DNA from: Bacteroidetes bacterium UBA2322
GTDB taxonomy: Bacteria; Bacteroidota; Bacteroidia; Chitinophagales; UBA2359
Assembly (NCBI GenBank): GCA_002345145.1
Contig: DDVC01000073.1
Location: 1-64,000, forward strand
Length of the DNA stretch: 64,000 nucleotides
Direction: 5' to 3'
The notes beneath the pieces were generated by a model. That model searched no databases, was not told where the DNA came from, and worked only from the letters and a program-made list of their open reading frames with translations. The position numbers were made by a program, and so were the translations under genes. This document shows, piece after piece, positions 34,306-43,390 of the stretch (its first letter is position 1; every line of letters begins with the position of its first letter).

Positions 34306-35982
34306 ATGAAACTGAAAAAATATATCACCCTTTTTGCCGCACTGATAGCCCTGCTGGGCACCGCCACCCTTTCTTACTCATTTTGGGATAACGGAAGTAA
34401 ATATTTTGAAATTGCCAAAAATATGAGCTTATATGCCGATTTATACCGTACCCTCGACGAAAATTACGTGGACAAAATAGAACCCGCCGGGCTAATGCGA
34501 AAAGGCATTGACTCTATGCTAAAAACCCTTGACCCTTATACCAACTACATTACCGAAGCACAAATAGAGGGTTTCCGTATGCAGCGAACCGGCGCTGCCG
34601 GCAATATAGGGGCAGAACTGCTGCTTCGAGATAACTACGTTTACCTTGCCGCTATTTCGCAAAATCAGGCAGCTTTTAAAGCCGGACTCATGGCAGGCGA
34701 TAAAATTGTGGCCATTAACGGCACCTCTGCCCAAAACCGCACCATTGAAGAAGTACAGCAAATACTGCAAGGACAGCCCGGCTCTGAGGTAAAAATTACC
34801 TACCTCCGCCCGGGTGCTGCCGAAGAAAAAACCGTTTCGGTAATCAGAGATAAAGAAGAGGGTAACAGTGTGCCTCATTTTGATATGGTTGATGCCAATA
34901 CTGCTTATATTAAACATACCACCTTTACCCAAAATTGCAGCGGCGAGGTGGCGCAGGCATTAAAAGAACTCCAAAGCAAAAACGAGGTAAAAAACCTCAT
35001 TTTAGATTTAAGGCAAAACGGAGGCGGTTTACTTACTGAATCCATCAACATGGTCAATCTGTTTGTGCCTTCCGGTCAGTTAGTGGTAAAAACCGCCGGT
35101 AAAACCGAAGAATGGCGCAAAGATTACAAAACCCAATCTGAGCCTATTGCACCCGGTTTGCCGTTGGTAATACTCATTGATGAGCGCTCTGCCTCCGCTT
35201 CCGAAATTGTATCGGGCACTATTCAGGATTTAGACCGAGGTGTAATTGTGGGCAAACAAAGTTTTGGCAAAGGATTGGTGCAGCAAACCAAAGACATAGG
35301 TTATAATGCCAAACTAAAACTAACGGTTTCTAAGTATTACATTCCCAGCGGACGCTGTGTGCAGGCAATAGATTACTCCGGAAAATACTTTGACGGAAAG
35401 TCTAACTTGCCCGATTCTTTGCGAAAAGCCTTTAAAACCCGAAATGGCAGAACCGTTTACGATGGCAGCGGCGTAGCGCCCGATGTAACGGTAGATAAAC
35501 CCGAGCTATCAAATATAACCAAAAGTTTGCAAGAAAATTTCCTGATTTTTGACTATGCCACACTATACCGACAAAAGCATGATAGCATTGCCCCGCCTAC
35601 CAAGTTTGTTTTTACCGATGCCGATTTTGCCGACTTTGTACAGTTTATCTCCGATAAACAATACGAATATACTACCGAAAGCGAAAAACTGTTAGCCGAG
35701 CTGCTCAAAAGTGTAAAAGAGGAAAAGTATAGCGATAAAGTGGCAGAAGTAATCAGCAGGCTTAAAACAAAAATAAAGGAGGAAAAACAAAAAGACCTCC
35801 AAAAATTTAAGCCCGAAATTACAGAACTGCTCAAATTAGAAATCATTTCTCGATACTACTATCAAAAAGGCAAGGTACAAGCTACCTTAAACAACGACGA
35901 AAACATTAAAAAAGCCCTCGCCCTATTCAAAAACCCTGCCGAGTACGAAAAGATTCTAAAAGGCAGCGCCGGCGGCAAGTAA
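34306..35982 (+). CDS. S41-family C-terminal processing peptidase (copy 2, tandem paralogue)
   Basis: A 558-residue protein with the same layout as the gene before it: N-terminal signal/anchor (LFAALIALLGTATLSYSF), helical lead, PDZ (AAGNIGAELLLRDNYVYLAA), catalytic Ser in RSASASEIVSGTIQDLD and Lys in GKQSFGKGLVQQT, and a Lys-rich C-terminal helical domain (SRLKTKIKEEKQKDLQKFKP). Shared stretches such as GSGVAPDV/GVDPDV show the pair arose by tandem duplication and then diverged. Both retain the Ser-Lys dyad, so both should be active. It is likely co-transcribed with copy 1, and it converges with the large envelope gene, with 7 nt between stops. Confidence 0.92.
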   Translation: MKLKKYITLFAALIALLGTATLSYSFWDNGSKYFEIAKNMSLYADLYRTLDENYVDKIEPAGLMRKGIDSMLKTLDPYTNYITEAQIEGFRMQRTGAAGNIGAELLLRDNYVYLAAISQNQAAFKAGLMAGDKIVAINGTSAQNRTIEEVQQILQGQPGSEVKITYLRPGAAEEKTVSVIRDKEEGNSVPHFDMVDANTAYIKHTTFTQNCSGEVAQALKELQSKNEVKNLILDLRQNGGGLLTESINMVNLFVPSGQLVVKTAGKTEEWRKDYKTQSEPIAPGLPLVILIDERSASASEIVSGTIQDLDRGVIVGKQSFGKGLVQQTKDIGYNAKLKLTVSKYYIPSGRCVQAIDYSGKYFDGKSNLPDSLRKAFKTRNGRTVYDGSGVAPDVTVDKPELSNITKSLQENFLIFDYATLYRQKHDSIAPPTKFVFTDADFADFVQFISDKQYEYTTESEKLLAELLKSVKEEKYSDKVAEVISRLKTKIKEEKQKDLQKFKPEITELLKLEIISRYYYQKGKVQATLNNDENIKKALALFKNPAEYEKILKGSAGGK

Positions 35983-35989
35983 AACACAC

Positions 35990-38900
35990 CTAAAACAAAG
36001 CCTGCACCGATGCTCTGCCGGTATGGTTCATGGGGCTGTTGCCGGCTTTGCGCCCATCGTACCCAAAGTTGAGCTGCATGTTATTGGCAAGCCTTGTGCT
36101 GAGGTTAATGCTCCACAGGTAATTGCTGCCGGGTAATAAACCGTCGAGCAGGTTGTAGGCGGCGGCGGTATTGGGTGCGCCTTTATAGCTGATGTGGGCA
36201 TAACTCAATCGGGCGGTTATATTGCTTTTTATGGCATTGCCTAATTGAGTTTCGGCAGTTAGTTTTTGTTGCCGGGCAGGAAAAAGTGACTCGGTAAGGT
36301 AGTCAGCGCTAAATTTATAGGTATAAGAACCGGTAAATCTTATGCGTTTGTTCAGCACTAAATCGGCAGCGGGGTCTATGCTCCAGTAGCGGATACGGTA
36401 ATTTTGGGTGGCAAACGCCTGCGATATTCCCCCCAGTTTACCTATGCTCGATGCCATACGAAGCATTGTTTTGGTACTTGGCGCTACCCTAAACCCGGGT
36501 TTCCACTCGGTTTTCAAACGGCGGTCGGCTCCATTTACTAAAAAATTGGTTACCGATAGGTACAACTGTTGCACACTTACCTCCCAGTTGGGGCTGTTAC
36601 GGTTAATAAACAAGGCGTTTTGTATGTTAGCGCTTTCGGCAACCAATTGGGCAAAATCGGGCGTATCGCCCAGCGGCAAGTAGGCTTGCCATGTACGCAG
36701 CGTTGTTTCTCGCCTTATGCTCAAACTGCTTTGGGTAGAAAAAAGGCTTATTATCTTTTTTATGCCTTTTTGGTTAAACCAAACGGCTTTTGGGGTAATA
36801 AACAGGGCTTGGTTAAACTGCACTATATTGGTAGGTTGGTATTTACCGGTTGGCAGTACTATTCTGATGTATCGGGCTTCAACCAGATTGTTTTCGTTAG
36901 CCGGAAAAAACTCGTCTAATTCTTCTAAACCGTTGTTATTGTTATCTAACCAAACAAAGTTACCCATACCGTTGCTCACTTTTTCGTAGTAAAACTCGGT
37001 TTGCTGTCGTTGTCCGGAGCCTATTTGGTACTGGGTGGTGGTTCGCAACCAGCCTTTACCTACGGTTTCGGTAAAATTTACCTCGCCCAATACGCTGTTC
37101 AGTTCAACGGCTTTTAGCACGGTGGAGTCTATAACTTGCAGGTTTCGGTAGGTAAAATTGTAAGAAAACTGGTGTCGGGGATTTTTGGTAAGTGCGCCGT
37201 TTAGGTTGAGCGTATTACCGGTGTTGGCAAGGGCAAAATCATTAGTTTGGCTCATGGGGGCATAATCCCAGCGTTTAATAAGGTTTAGGGCAAATCGGTT
37301 GGCGCTGGTATCGGGCGTTTTTACAAACACCTCAGTTTGGTTGTAGTAAAAACTTCGGGCGGGCAAAATAGCATCGGCTTGGGTAAATCGGTTTTGTTCT
37401 TGTTCGGCACGCGCGCCCATTTGCCATTGTTTTTTCCCTATTGTTCTACTTACCTCGCCATTGGGGCGCAAAAAGCGGCTACCCGATTGGGCATTATCCA
37501 TAGCAGAGGTAAGGAAACTTAGGTTTACCCTTGCCGCCCAGCCTTTTTTGTTTTGGTATCGGGCGGCGGCGGTGTGCATAAACCCGCTATATACCCCCTT
37601 TTGGCGCACAAGCAAGTTTACTCGGTATTGCACATCGGTATTGGTGCCTATTTTCAGATTAGCGCCTGCATAAGCAAGGTGTTCATTGGTTTGGGTAAGG
37701 GTGGCAGGCAGGCTCCAGTTTCGGGTAAATTCTATTTCGCGGTAAGGCTCTAAAATTTTAAATTGTTGCTGTAAAAATTCGTAATGTGCAGTAGTGAGCA
37801 GGGTTATTTTGCGCTGTTTAGAAAGGGTAAACAAGTTTTGGTAACCCAATCGGGCGGCAAAACCTTTGTTTTGTTGGTTGTCAATATCGGAAACCGAATT
37901 GGGGTCAAAATTGCTCACGGCAAACTCGGCGCTCCATTTTTGCCGGGCAGTGGGGGTAAAATCAGCGCCCATGCTCATCATGTTGTTCCGTTTTGGGGTA
38001 ATCATTTTTAGCAGCGGCTCAAAACTGCCCCTTGGCGCACCGGTAAGGCTATCGGGGGTTATCCAAGTATAAGCACGTCCGTTTATATTACCGTCTGCAA
38101 GCCGATAGTTTCCATTGCCCTCGCCCACAAAACTAAAAGTTACCGCATACAAAGCCTTTGCCGGATTTACCGAATACACAAAAACCGAGTCATACACCAT
38201 GCCGTTTACTACGGTATCTATCAGTTGGTACATCACCCTATCGGGGTTAAAGCCCGTATTTTGCCAGCCGGGCAGCACTGCCTGTTCAATGTTATTGCCT
38301 ATATTTTGCAATACCGACAAATAATTATCGGGCAGTGTAACATCGGTTAGGAGTTGGCTTTTTGCATCTTGTTCCGAAAAATAATTGACCCGATAGGTTA
38401 TTTTTTCCTGTTTTGCGACAGCATTTGCCTGCACAAGTGAGCGCAGGTAAGTTTGGTTGGTGTATTGAAACTCAATGGTAATGCGTTTGTCTTTGTTAAT
38501 AATTTGGCGGGGAGTAAAGGTAATTTCGGCAGTATTGTAGTCAATAATGTAATCAAGCGTAGCTCCGCGTTCTAATAACTTCCCATCTATAAACACCCGT
38601 TCGCTACCCGAAAGCACAATGATAAAAACCTCGCCATTAGCGCCGGTTAGCCTATACGGACCCTGGTTGCCCTCTAAACCGTCAAAACTGAGGCGATGAT
38701 ACGAACCTCTTGCCATAGCGCCGGCTGCCGAACCGGTTAGCTCTACCCCGTTTTTACCCGATGTTTTAAAACCCGACCCCATATTTATACCCTGCAAACG
38801 CCGCACATACTGCATAAAATAGCTGTTTAGGGGCGTTCGCAGGTCATAATCGCCCAGCAGCAGCGAGTGCCGGTTTTTTCGCAGTTGAATGTAAATGCGG

Positions 38901-39571
38901 TCAAACTCCTGAATCTGTTGGGTATTACCTTCGGGCTGAAAAGGCACATTATTATCTTGCAGGGCGGCGGTAATTTCAATATCGCCCGGCAATTTACCAT
39001 TCATTTGCAGGTTAAAATTGGCATTTACCGTTGCATCTTGGTTGCTGCCTACGGTAATACCTCTGCCAAAACTGCCGCTGTAATCCAAGCCGTTCATGTT
39101 AAAAAAATCTAACTCGGTTTGTTGGTTGCGGAGTTGGTATTGGTAGTACCCCGCCGGAAGTTGGGCAATAGGGGTTATGTTAGTGGTATCTTTATTAGTT
39201 TTAACACTAACAGGCTGAAATGGCAGCGCCCGATAGGTAATTGTTACCGAGTCGGCATTGGGTATATTTACCCACTCCAACATGGCTTTGCCGTAGTGTA
39301 TGGTAAAATGGGTGTTATCAATGGTGTTTCCGTCAGTAGTAGCCATTATTACCACCGATCCCGGCGCTATGGCAAGGCTGTCTATTTGCACGGGTTTGGC
39401 AGTAGAAGGCAGCGTTTTTGTGCGCAGGTTGCTGAGGTTGCCTGTTAAATGAACGGTTTGACCCGCCAGTATAGTCCAGCCAAGCCACAAACTAACAACA
39501 ATAAAGCATTTCCAAACTCGTAGTTTGAAAAGCCTCCTAAAAGCATCAATTAAAAAAACCGAAAATACCAA
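35990..39571 (-). CDS. Very large exported envelope/outer-membrane protein, unrecognised
   Basis: About 1190 residues. A signal-like hydrophobic stretch (WKCFIVVSLWLGWTILAGQ) is followed by an Ig-like or sandwich region. A conserved surface-protein block has DYSGSFGRGITVGSNQDA and YRLTGANGEVFIIVLSGSER, followed by RVFIDG. The rest is hundreds of amphipathic strands ending TGRASVQALF, the aromatic-terminal pattern of an outer-membrane barrel. No named family is recognised. The longest in-frame extension starts at 39670, but that codon lies inside the terminator of the next gene (39654-39691), so it cannot be used. No ATG is available, so a TTG at 39571 (or 39598) is the best guess. An unseen frameshift in the N-terminus is possible. 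Confidence 0.65.
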   Translation of the reverse strand: MVFSVFLIDAFRRLFKLRVWKCFIVVSLWLGWTILAGQTVHLTGNLSNLRTKTLPSTAKPVQIDSLAIAPGSVVIMATTDGNTIDNTHFTIHYGKAMLEWVNIPNADSVTITYRALPFQPVSVKTNKDTTNITPIAQLPAGYYQYQLRNQQTELDFFNMNGLDYSGSFGRGITVGSNQDATVNANFNLQMNGKLPGDIEITAALQDNNVPFQPEGNTQQIQEFDRIYIQLRKNRHSLLLGDYDLRTPLNSYFMQYVRRLQGINMGSGFKTSGKNGVELTGSAAGAMARGSYHRLSFDGLEGNQGPYRLTGANGEVFIIVLSGSERVFIDGKLLERGATLDYIIDYNTAEITFTPRQIINKDKRITIEFQYTNQTYLRSLVQANAVAKQEKITYRVNYFSEQDAKSQLLTDVTLPDNYLSVLQNIGNNIEQAVLPGWQNTGFNPDRVMYQLIDTVVNGMVYDSVFVYSVNPAKALYAVTFSFVGEGNGNYRLADGNINGRAYTWITPDSLTGAPRGSFEPLLKMITPKRNNMMSMGADFTPTARQKWSAEFAVSNFDPNSVSDIDNQQNKGFAARLGYQNLFTLSKQRKITLLTTAHYEFLQQQFKILEPYREIEFTRNWSLPATLTQTNEHLAYAGANLKIGTNTDVQYRVNLLVRQKGVYSGFMHTAAARYQNKKGWAARVNLSFLTSAMDNAQSGSRFLRPNGEVSRTIGKKQWQMGARAEQEQNRFTQADAILPARSFYYNQTEVFVKTPDTSANRFALNLIKRWDYAPMSQTNDFALANTGNTLNLNGALTKNPRHQFSYNFTYRNLQVIDSTVLKAVELNSVLGEVNFTETVGKGWLRTTTQYQIGSGQRQQTEFYYEKVSNGMGNFVWLDNNNNGLEELDEFFPANENNLVEARYIRIVLPTGKYQPTNIVQFNQALFITPKAVWFNQKGIKKIISLFSTQSSLSIRRETTLRTWQAYLPLGDTPDFAQLVAESANIQNALFINRNSPNWEVSVQQLYLSVTNFLVNGADRRLKTEWKPGFRVAPSTKTMLRMASSIGKLGGISQAFATQNYRIRYWSIDPAADLVLNKRIRFTGSYTYKFSADYLTESLFPARQQKLTAETQLGNAIKSNITARLSYAHISYKGAPNTAAAYNLLDGLLPGSNYLWSINLSTRLANNMQLNFGYDGRKAGNSPMNHTGRASVQALF

Positions 39572-39653
39572 ACAGCAGTAAAATAATGAGCCAAACAAGT
39601 AAAAGAACCCTGCATAGATGCTTTTATTGCGCCAAAGGTTGTACCCCAAAAGT

Positions 39654-39691
39654 AAAACCCCGTTCTGCAAGGTAGTAAAGAACGGGGTTTT
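39654..39691 (-). terminator. Strong terminator hairpin after the DUF2147 gene
   Basis: Perfect 13-bp stem (aaaaccccgttct with agaacggggtttt) with a T-rich end on the minus strand, 28 nt past the DUF2147 stop. It ends the cco accessory gene run. Confidence 0.88.
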
Positions 39692-39718
39692 GAAGAATAT
39701 ATTAGGTACAAATGATTT

Positions 39719-40183
39719 TTAATTAGCCGGATGACCTTTGTCTGGTCGAGTCCATACGGTAGTGCGCCCCAGCATAGAAAACCCGATGTAACCCCTTATA
39801 GAAAGTGAGCCATCGGCATTGAGCCACATTTTACAACTATACGTTTTACCCGATTTGGGGTCATAAATGGTGCCGTTTTGCCATTGTTTGCTACCGCTGT
39901 CGTAGGAAAACTTTTGTAAAATTTCTTTACCCAGCAGTTTGTCATTTTTTCGGGCAGCATCGGGATTTTTTTCGTCTAAGGTATTGGGTCCTTTTTTGAG
40001 CCAAACTAATTTACCGTAGTAATTGTTGCCTTTTTTAAATACCTCTACTGCGCCGTCTTTTTCTTCATTTAGCCATTTACCCAGCACCACATCGGCGGTG
40101 TTAGGGGTAAAAGCATAATTTACGGCTGCCAGCAATAACACGGCTATAAACAAAAACGAGAAAAGGGGAAATGTTTTTTTCAT
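39719..40183 (-). CDS. DUF2147 periplasmic protein
   Basis: A 154-residue protein with signal peptide (PLFSFLFIAVLLLAAVNYAF). The mature part is a single DUF2147 domain: VLGKWLNEEKDGAVEVF, YYGKLVWLKK, and NGTIYDPKSGKTYSCKMWL, with LGRTTVWTRP at the end. These are small secreted beta proteins of unknown function, widespread in Proteobacteria and Bacteroidota. It is the last gene of the - strand run behind ccoG, fixH and the SafE-type gene, and is followed by a strong terminator, but a link to the oxidase is only positional. Confidence 0.85.
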   Translation of the reverse strand: MKKTFPLFSFLFIAVLLLAAVNYAFTPNTADVVLGKWLNEEKDGAVEVFKKGNNYYGKLVWLKKGPNTLDEKNPDAARKNDKLLGKEILQKFSYDSGSKQWQNGTIYDPKSGKTYSCKMWLNADGSLSIRGYIGFSMLGRTTVWTRPDKGHPAN

Positions 40184-40290
40184 GCAGTAACAAGTTTATC
40201 GTTAGGTTAAATAATTTGAGGCAACAGCATTAACACCCACAAAACGATTTTGTTTGCTTTTTATTTTATTTTACCCGCACAACCCCTTTG

Positions 40291-40992
40291 TTAGTGGCAC
40301 TTTACTTTTTCGGTAGGATTTTTACCCATTTTGGGGCTAAGGTAGGGTATGCCCAAGTTTAAACCGCGCAAAATAAACAAAGCGGCAAAAAATATCATAA
40401 TAACCGGCAAGGCAGATTGAATTTTACGGCGCACTGGCAAGCTCATTAAATTGCCGGCAAGCGATACCGACAGCATTACGGGTATAGTACCCAAACCAAA
40501 CAAAGCCATAAACAAAGCTCCTTGCAGTATGCCCGATGTAGTGAGCGCACCGGCAAGTCCTATGTAAACAAATCCACAGGGTAAAAAACCATTTAATACG
40601 CCTATACCCAGCATAGTTGCCATGCCATTTTGCCTGAGCAGCCTTGCCAATTGGGTGTTTACCCAGCCACTAAAACGCCGTATAAAACCTACTTTTTGTA
40701 CCCATTTGTCAATGTTTATAGTAAACACCGCCATTAGTAGCAGCATAATGCCCAATGCAATAGACAACCCCTGCTGATAACCCGATAAGGCTATGCCCTT
40801 GCCCACTATGCCCAACAATGCGCCCAAAAAACTGTAAGTAAGCGCACGCCCAAAGTTGTACAGCAGCACATTGGCTATGGTGGTAAATTTTGATTCGGTG
40901 CGAAAAGGCAATGCCAGCGCAATAGGTCCACACATGCCTATGCAGTGGAAACTACCCAAAAGCCCGATGGTAAAAGCCGTCCAAAGAAACAT
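40291..40992 (-). CDS. SafE/TauE-type membrane protein of the cbb3 oxidase locus
   Basis: A 233-residue protein with about six membrane segments. The N-terminal LLGSFHCIGMCGPIALAL has the Cys/His pair (HCIGMCGP) shared with the copper-handling CcoH/SafE group that replaces CcoH next to ccoG-fixH in many bacteria. The segment GVLNGFLPCGFVYIGLAGAL repeats the Cys-Gly signature. Position directly after fixH points to copper supply or assembly of the cbb3 oxidase. The usual CcoI copper ATPase gene is not found in the window. Confidence 0.8.
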   Translation of the reverse strand: MFLWTAFTIGLLGSFHCIGMCGPIALALPFRTESKFTTIANVLLYNFGRALTYSFLGALLGIVGKGIALSGYQQGLSIALGIMLLLMAVFTINIDKWVQKVGFIRRFSGWVNTQLARLLRQNGMATMLGIGVLNGFLPCGFVYIGLAGALTTSGILQGALFMALFGLGTIPVMLSVSLAGNLMSLPVRRKIQSALPVIMIFFAALFILRGLNLGIPYLSPKMGKNPTEKVKCH

Positions 40993-41109
40993 GTATAATT
41001 ATTATTTATTAATTATTTATTTTCAAATTACGAGTTACGAATACCATATACCGATTACCAGCTACTAAATACTGACTACCATATACTATCTACCAAAACT
41101 ACCCACCAC
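40993..41109. repeat. AT-rich degenerate repeat between fixH and the SafE-type gene
   Basis: This gap has near-tandem words: taccatata twice, tactgactacc, and attacgagttacgaa. The same pair of words (attacgaa and actgactaccc) recurs in reverse orientation at 49955-49995, so it is a degenerate interspersed sequence, not part of a gene. Confidence 0.35.
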
Positions 41110-41562
41110 CTATTCCACAAAAACGGTATGTTCGGTATAAAAAGGCGTTTTACCTATGTTCCAGTCAATTTTTACGCGCCATAAACCGGCTTTCATTTTA
41201 TCGGTTGAAATGGTTTGGGTATTGGCGATATCGGGTTCAATAGATGCCGAAAAATCGAGGCTCTGTTCCGAAGGGCGGTAAAAATTAAGCGTTCCCCTTA
41301 CCGGTTCAGTTCCCGATGTTGAAACAGGGTAGTGAAAAGTAAGTTGATTTTGTGGGGCATTATACTGCATAATAATATCTTGCCCCAATTGTTTTACGTT
41401 GCGCTGTTTTTGTATTTCTTGCTCGTAGAGCAAGTCTTTTTGGTAATAATCTTCGGCAATGAGACCTATATCTTCTCTTACCGAAAGGTAAACCATAAAA
41501 AGCATAAAAACAACAAAAGAGCAGTATAAAATGGCAATACGCCAGCCCCAGGATATATTCAT
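41110..41562 (-). CDS. fixH: FixH-family protein
   Basis: A 150-residue protein with one N-terminal membrane segment (IAILYCSFVVFMLFMVYLSV) and a periplasmic beta domain. The stretch EDYYQKDLLYEQEIQKQRN is the conserved FixH/CcoH-like motif; the domain ends in LWRVKIDWNIGKTPFYTEHT. FixH helps deliver copper or stabilise the cbb3 oxidase. It lies 79 nt downstream of ccoG on the same strand, as in other fixGHIS clusters. Confidence 0.9.
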   Translation of the reverse strand: MNISWGWRIAILYCSFVVFMLFMVYLSVREDIGLIAEDYYQKDLLYEQEIQKQRNVKQLGQDIIMQYNAPQNQLTFHYPVSTSGTEPVRGTLNFYRPSEQSLDFSASIEPDIANTQTISTDKMKAGLWRVKIDWNIGKTPFYTEHTVFVE

Positions 41563-41641
41563 GTGATTAAAACGTAAGAGTTAAAAAAAAGAGAAAGCAT
41601 CGGCAGCAGTTGGCAAAACTCACTGCCAATGCCTGTAGGGG

Positions 41642-43186
41642 TTATTTTATAACAAATGGCCCGATGAAATTGGTTTTAATGCGGTCAACTTTTTTGTTGT
41701 TGGCATATACTTCTACCACTACCGGGGTGTTTCGTTTGCTAAGGTTAGCTTTTGGCAGGTCTATAAACAACACGTGGTCATTTGTACTTTGTTTGGGCAG
41801 GTTAAATACAGCGGCAGCGGTAGCGCCGGCATTAGCATCAGAGGCGCTGCCTTGGTTAATACCCACAGCACGTAATTTAGCGCCATCGGGTTCTACTATT
41901 TTTACCTCTACCGGCAGCTCATTAACCGTTTTATTTACCAATTGCAGGTTATACATGTTGCTTATGGTAGTTTCGTTTACCTCCTGAAACAAGGAGCCGG
42001 CAGTACGAAGCAGGGTAGCCTCTACATCGCCGCGGCTAAGCAGCAAATAACCCACCAAAACCACCATTAAGGTAAGCACACCACTGTAAGCAGCAATACG
42101 CGGCGTTACATGAAATTTCACCTTGTTTACAATGCCATTGTAAGAGGCATACCGTATAAGTCCTGTTGGGCGGTTTACCTTTTCCATAATAGAGTCGCAG
42201 GCATCAATGCAGGCAGTACAATTGATACACTCCAATTGTGTGCCATTTCTGATATCTATACCGGTGGGGCAAACGCGCACACATAAACCGCAGTCAATAC
42301 AATCGCCCAATTGCGGCTCTGCAATGGCTACGTTGCCATCATTAGCTATAGCAATGGCAGTTTCGGCAGGGGCAGTTGTTTTTTGGGGAGCCGTTTGTTT
42401 TTTGATTTTACCTCTGGGTTCGCCTCGTACAAAATCATAAGCCACTACTATGGAGTCTTTATCTAAGAGTACGCCTTGCAGCCTACCATAAGGACAAACT
42501 ACCAAACAAACCTGCTCGCGGAGGTAGGTAAATACAAAGAAAAACACACCCGAAAAGATGAGCATACCCATAAAACCGGCAAGATGTTCAGAAGGTGGGG
42601 AGGTGATAATGTCCGTCAGTTTGTCTATCCCGATGATATAGGCTAAAAAAGTGTTGCCTATTAAAAAGGAAATGGCATAAAAAATAGATAGTTTAGCCGC
42701 TTTTTTTCTGATTTTTTCACCGTTCCAAGGCAAGGCGTTCAGTTTTTTCTGCTCATTGGCATCACCTTCAATCCAGTACTCAATTTTGCGGAAAATCATT
42801 TCCATAAAAATGGTTTGGGGGCAAGCCCAGCCACAAAACAAACGCCCAAATGCTACGGTAAACAGCACAATAAAAAGCATGAGCGTGAGCATTGTTAGCC
42901 CAAACAGGTGGAAATCTTGCGGAAAAAACGTAAGCCCGAAGATGATAAATTTGCGCTCTAATATGTTAAAGAGCAAAAGTGGTTCGCCGTTTACCTTAAT
43001 AAATGGCAACCCAAACAGCAACCCCAGCAGCAAAAAACTGACATAAGTACGCCATTTGTAGAAAAAGCCGGTTTGTTTTTTAGGGTATATCCAAACTCGC
43101 TTACCTTTTTGGTCAATGGTACTGACCGAGTCTCTGAATGACTCATCTACGTGTTCGTAGAGAGCTTTTTCGTCAATTTCGTTCAT
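41642..43186 (-). CDS. ccoG: Cytochrome c oxidase accessory protein CcoG
   Basis: A 514-residue membrane iron-sulfur protein. About five membrane segments precede two ferredoxin-type clusters (CIDCGLCVRVCPTGIDI and CINCTACIDACDSIM). Additional Cys occur in FCGWACPQTIF and CLVVCPYGRLQG. The C-terminal third is a periplasmic Ig-like domain ending VDRIKTNFIGPFVIK. CcoG/FixG/RdxA reduces Cu(II) for CuB insertion in cbb3 oxidase. It starts its own transcriptional group after the terminator at 43261 and leads the ccoG-fixH-safE-DUF2147 run. Confidence 0.94.
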   Translation of the reverse strand: MNEIDEKALYEHVDESFRDSVSTIDQKGKRVWIYPKKQTGFFYKWRTYVSFLLLGLLFGLPFIKVNGEPLLLFNILERKFIIFGLTFFPQDFHLFGLTMLTLMLFIVLFTVAFGRLFCGWACPQTIFMEMIFRKIEYWIEGDANEQKKLNALPWNGEKIRKKAAKLSIFYAISFLIGNTFLAYIIGIDKLTDIITSPPSEHLAGFMGMLIFSGVFFFVFTYLREQVCLVVCPYGRLQGVLLDKDSIVVAYDFVRGEPRGKIKKQTAPQKTTAPAETAIAIANDGNVAIAEPQLGDCIDCGLCVRVCPTGIDIRNGTQLECINCTACIDACDSIMEKVNRPTGLIRYASYNGIVNKVKFHVTPRIAAYSGVLTLMVVLVGYLLLSRGDVEATLLRTAGSLFQEVNETTISNMYNLQLVNKTVNELPVEVKIVEPDGAKLRAVGINQGSASDANAGATAAAVFNLPKQSTNDHVLFIDLPKANLSKRNTPVVVEVYANNKKVDRIKTNFIGPFVIK

Positions 43187-43260
43187 AATGAACTCAATTT
43201 TGTTGGAATAAAGTAATGTTTTGGGGTGGTAAGTCGGTTAGTTTTGTTGTTGTATAAAAA

Positions 43261-43284
43261 AGGTAGCCATTTTTCAGGCTACCT
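43261..43284 (-). terminator. Rho-independent terminator after ccoP
   Basis: Perfect 8-bp stem (aggtagcc with ggctacct), 8-nt loop, then a U-rich tail (TTTTTTATA) on the minus strand. It divides the oxidase structural genes from the accessory genes. Confidence 0.82.
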
Positions 43285-43390
43285 AAGTATAAGGGGGAAA
43301 ATAATCCCACACTCACTACCTGAACTATTTTTGGAATAAAATATAAAAAGCAATGTTAAATAACCCTTAAAGTACCGTAGTCTGTCTTTT

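Noticed and set aside
41120..41130. Shared orientation of the DUF2147 gene with the oxidase genes as proof of an oxidase role
   Set aside because: Position alone does not support a function; DUF2147 occurs in many unrelated contexts.
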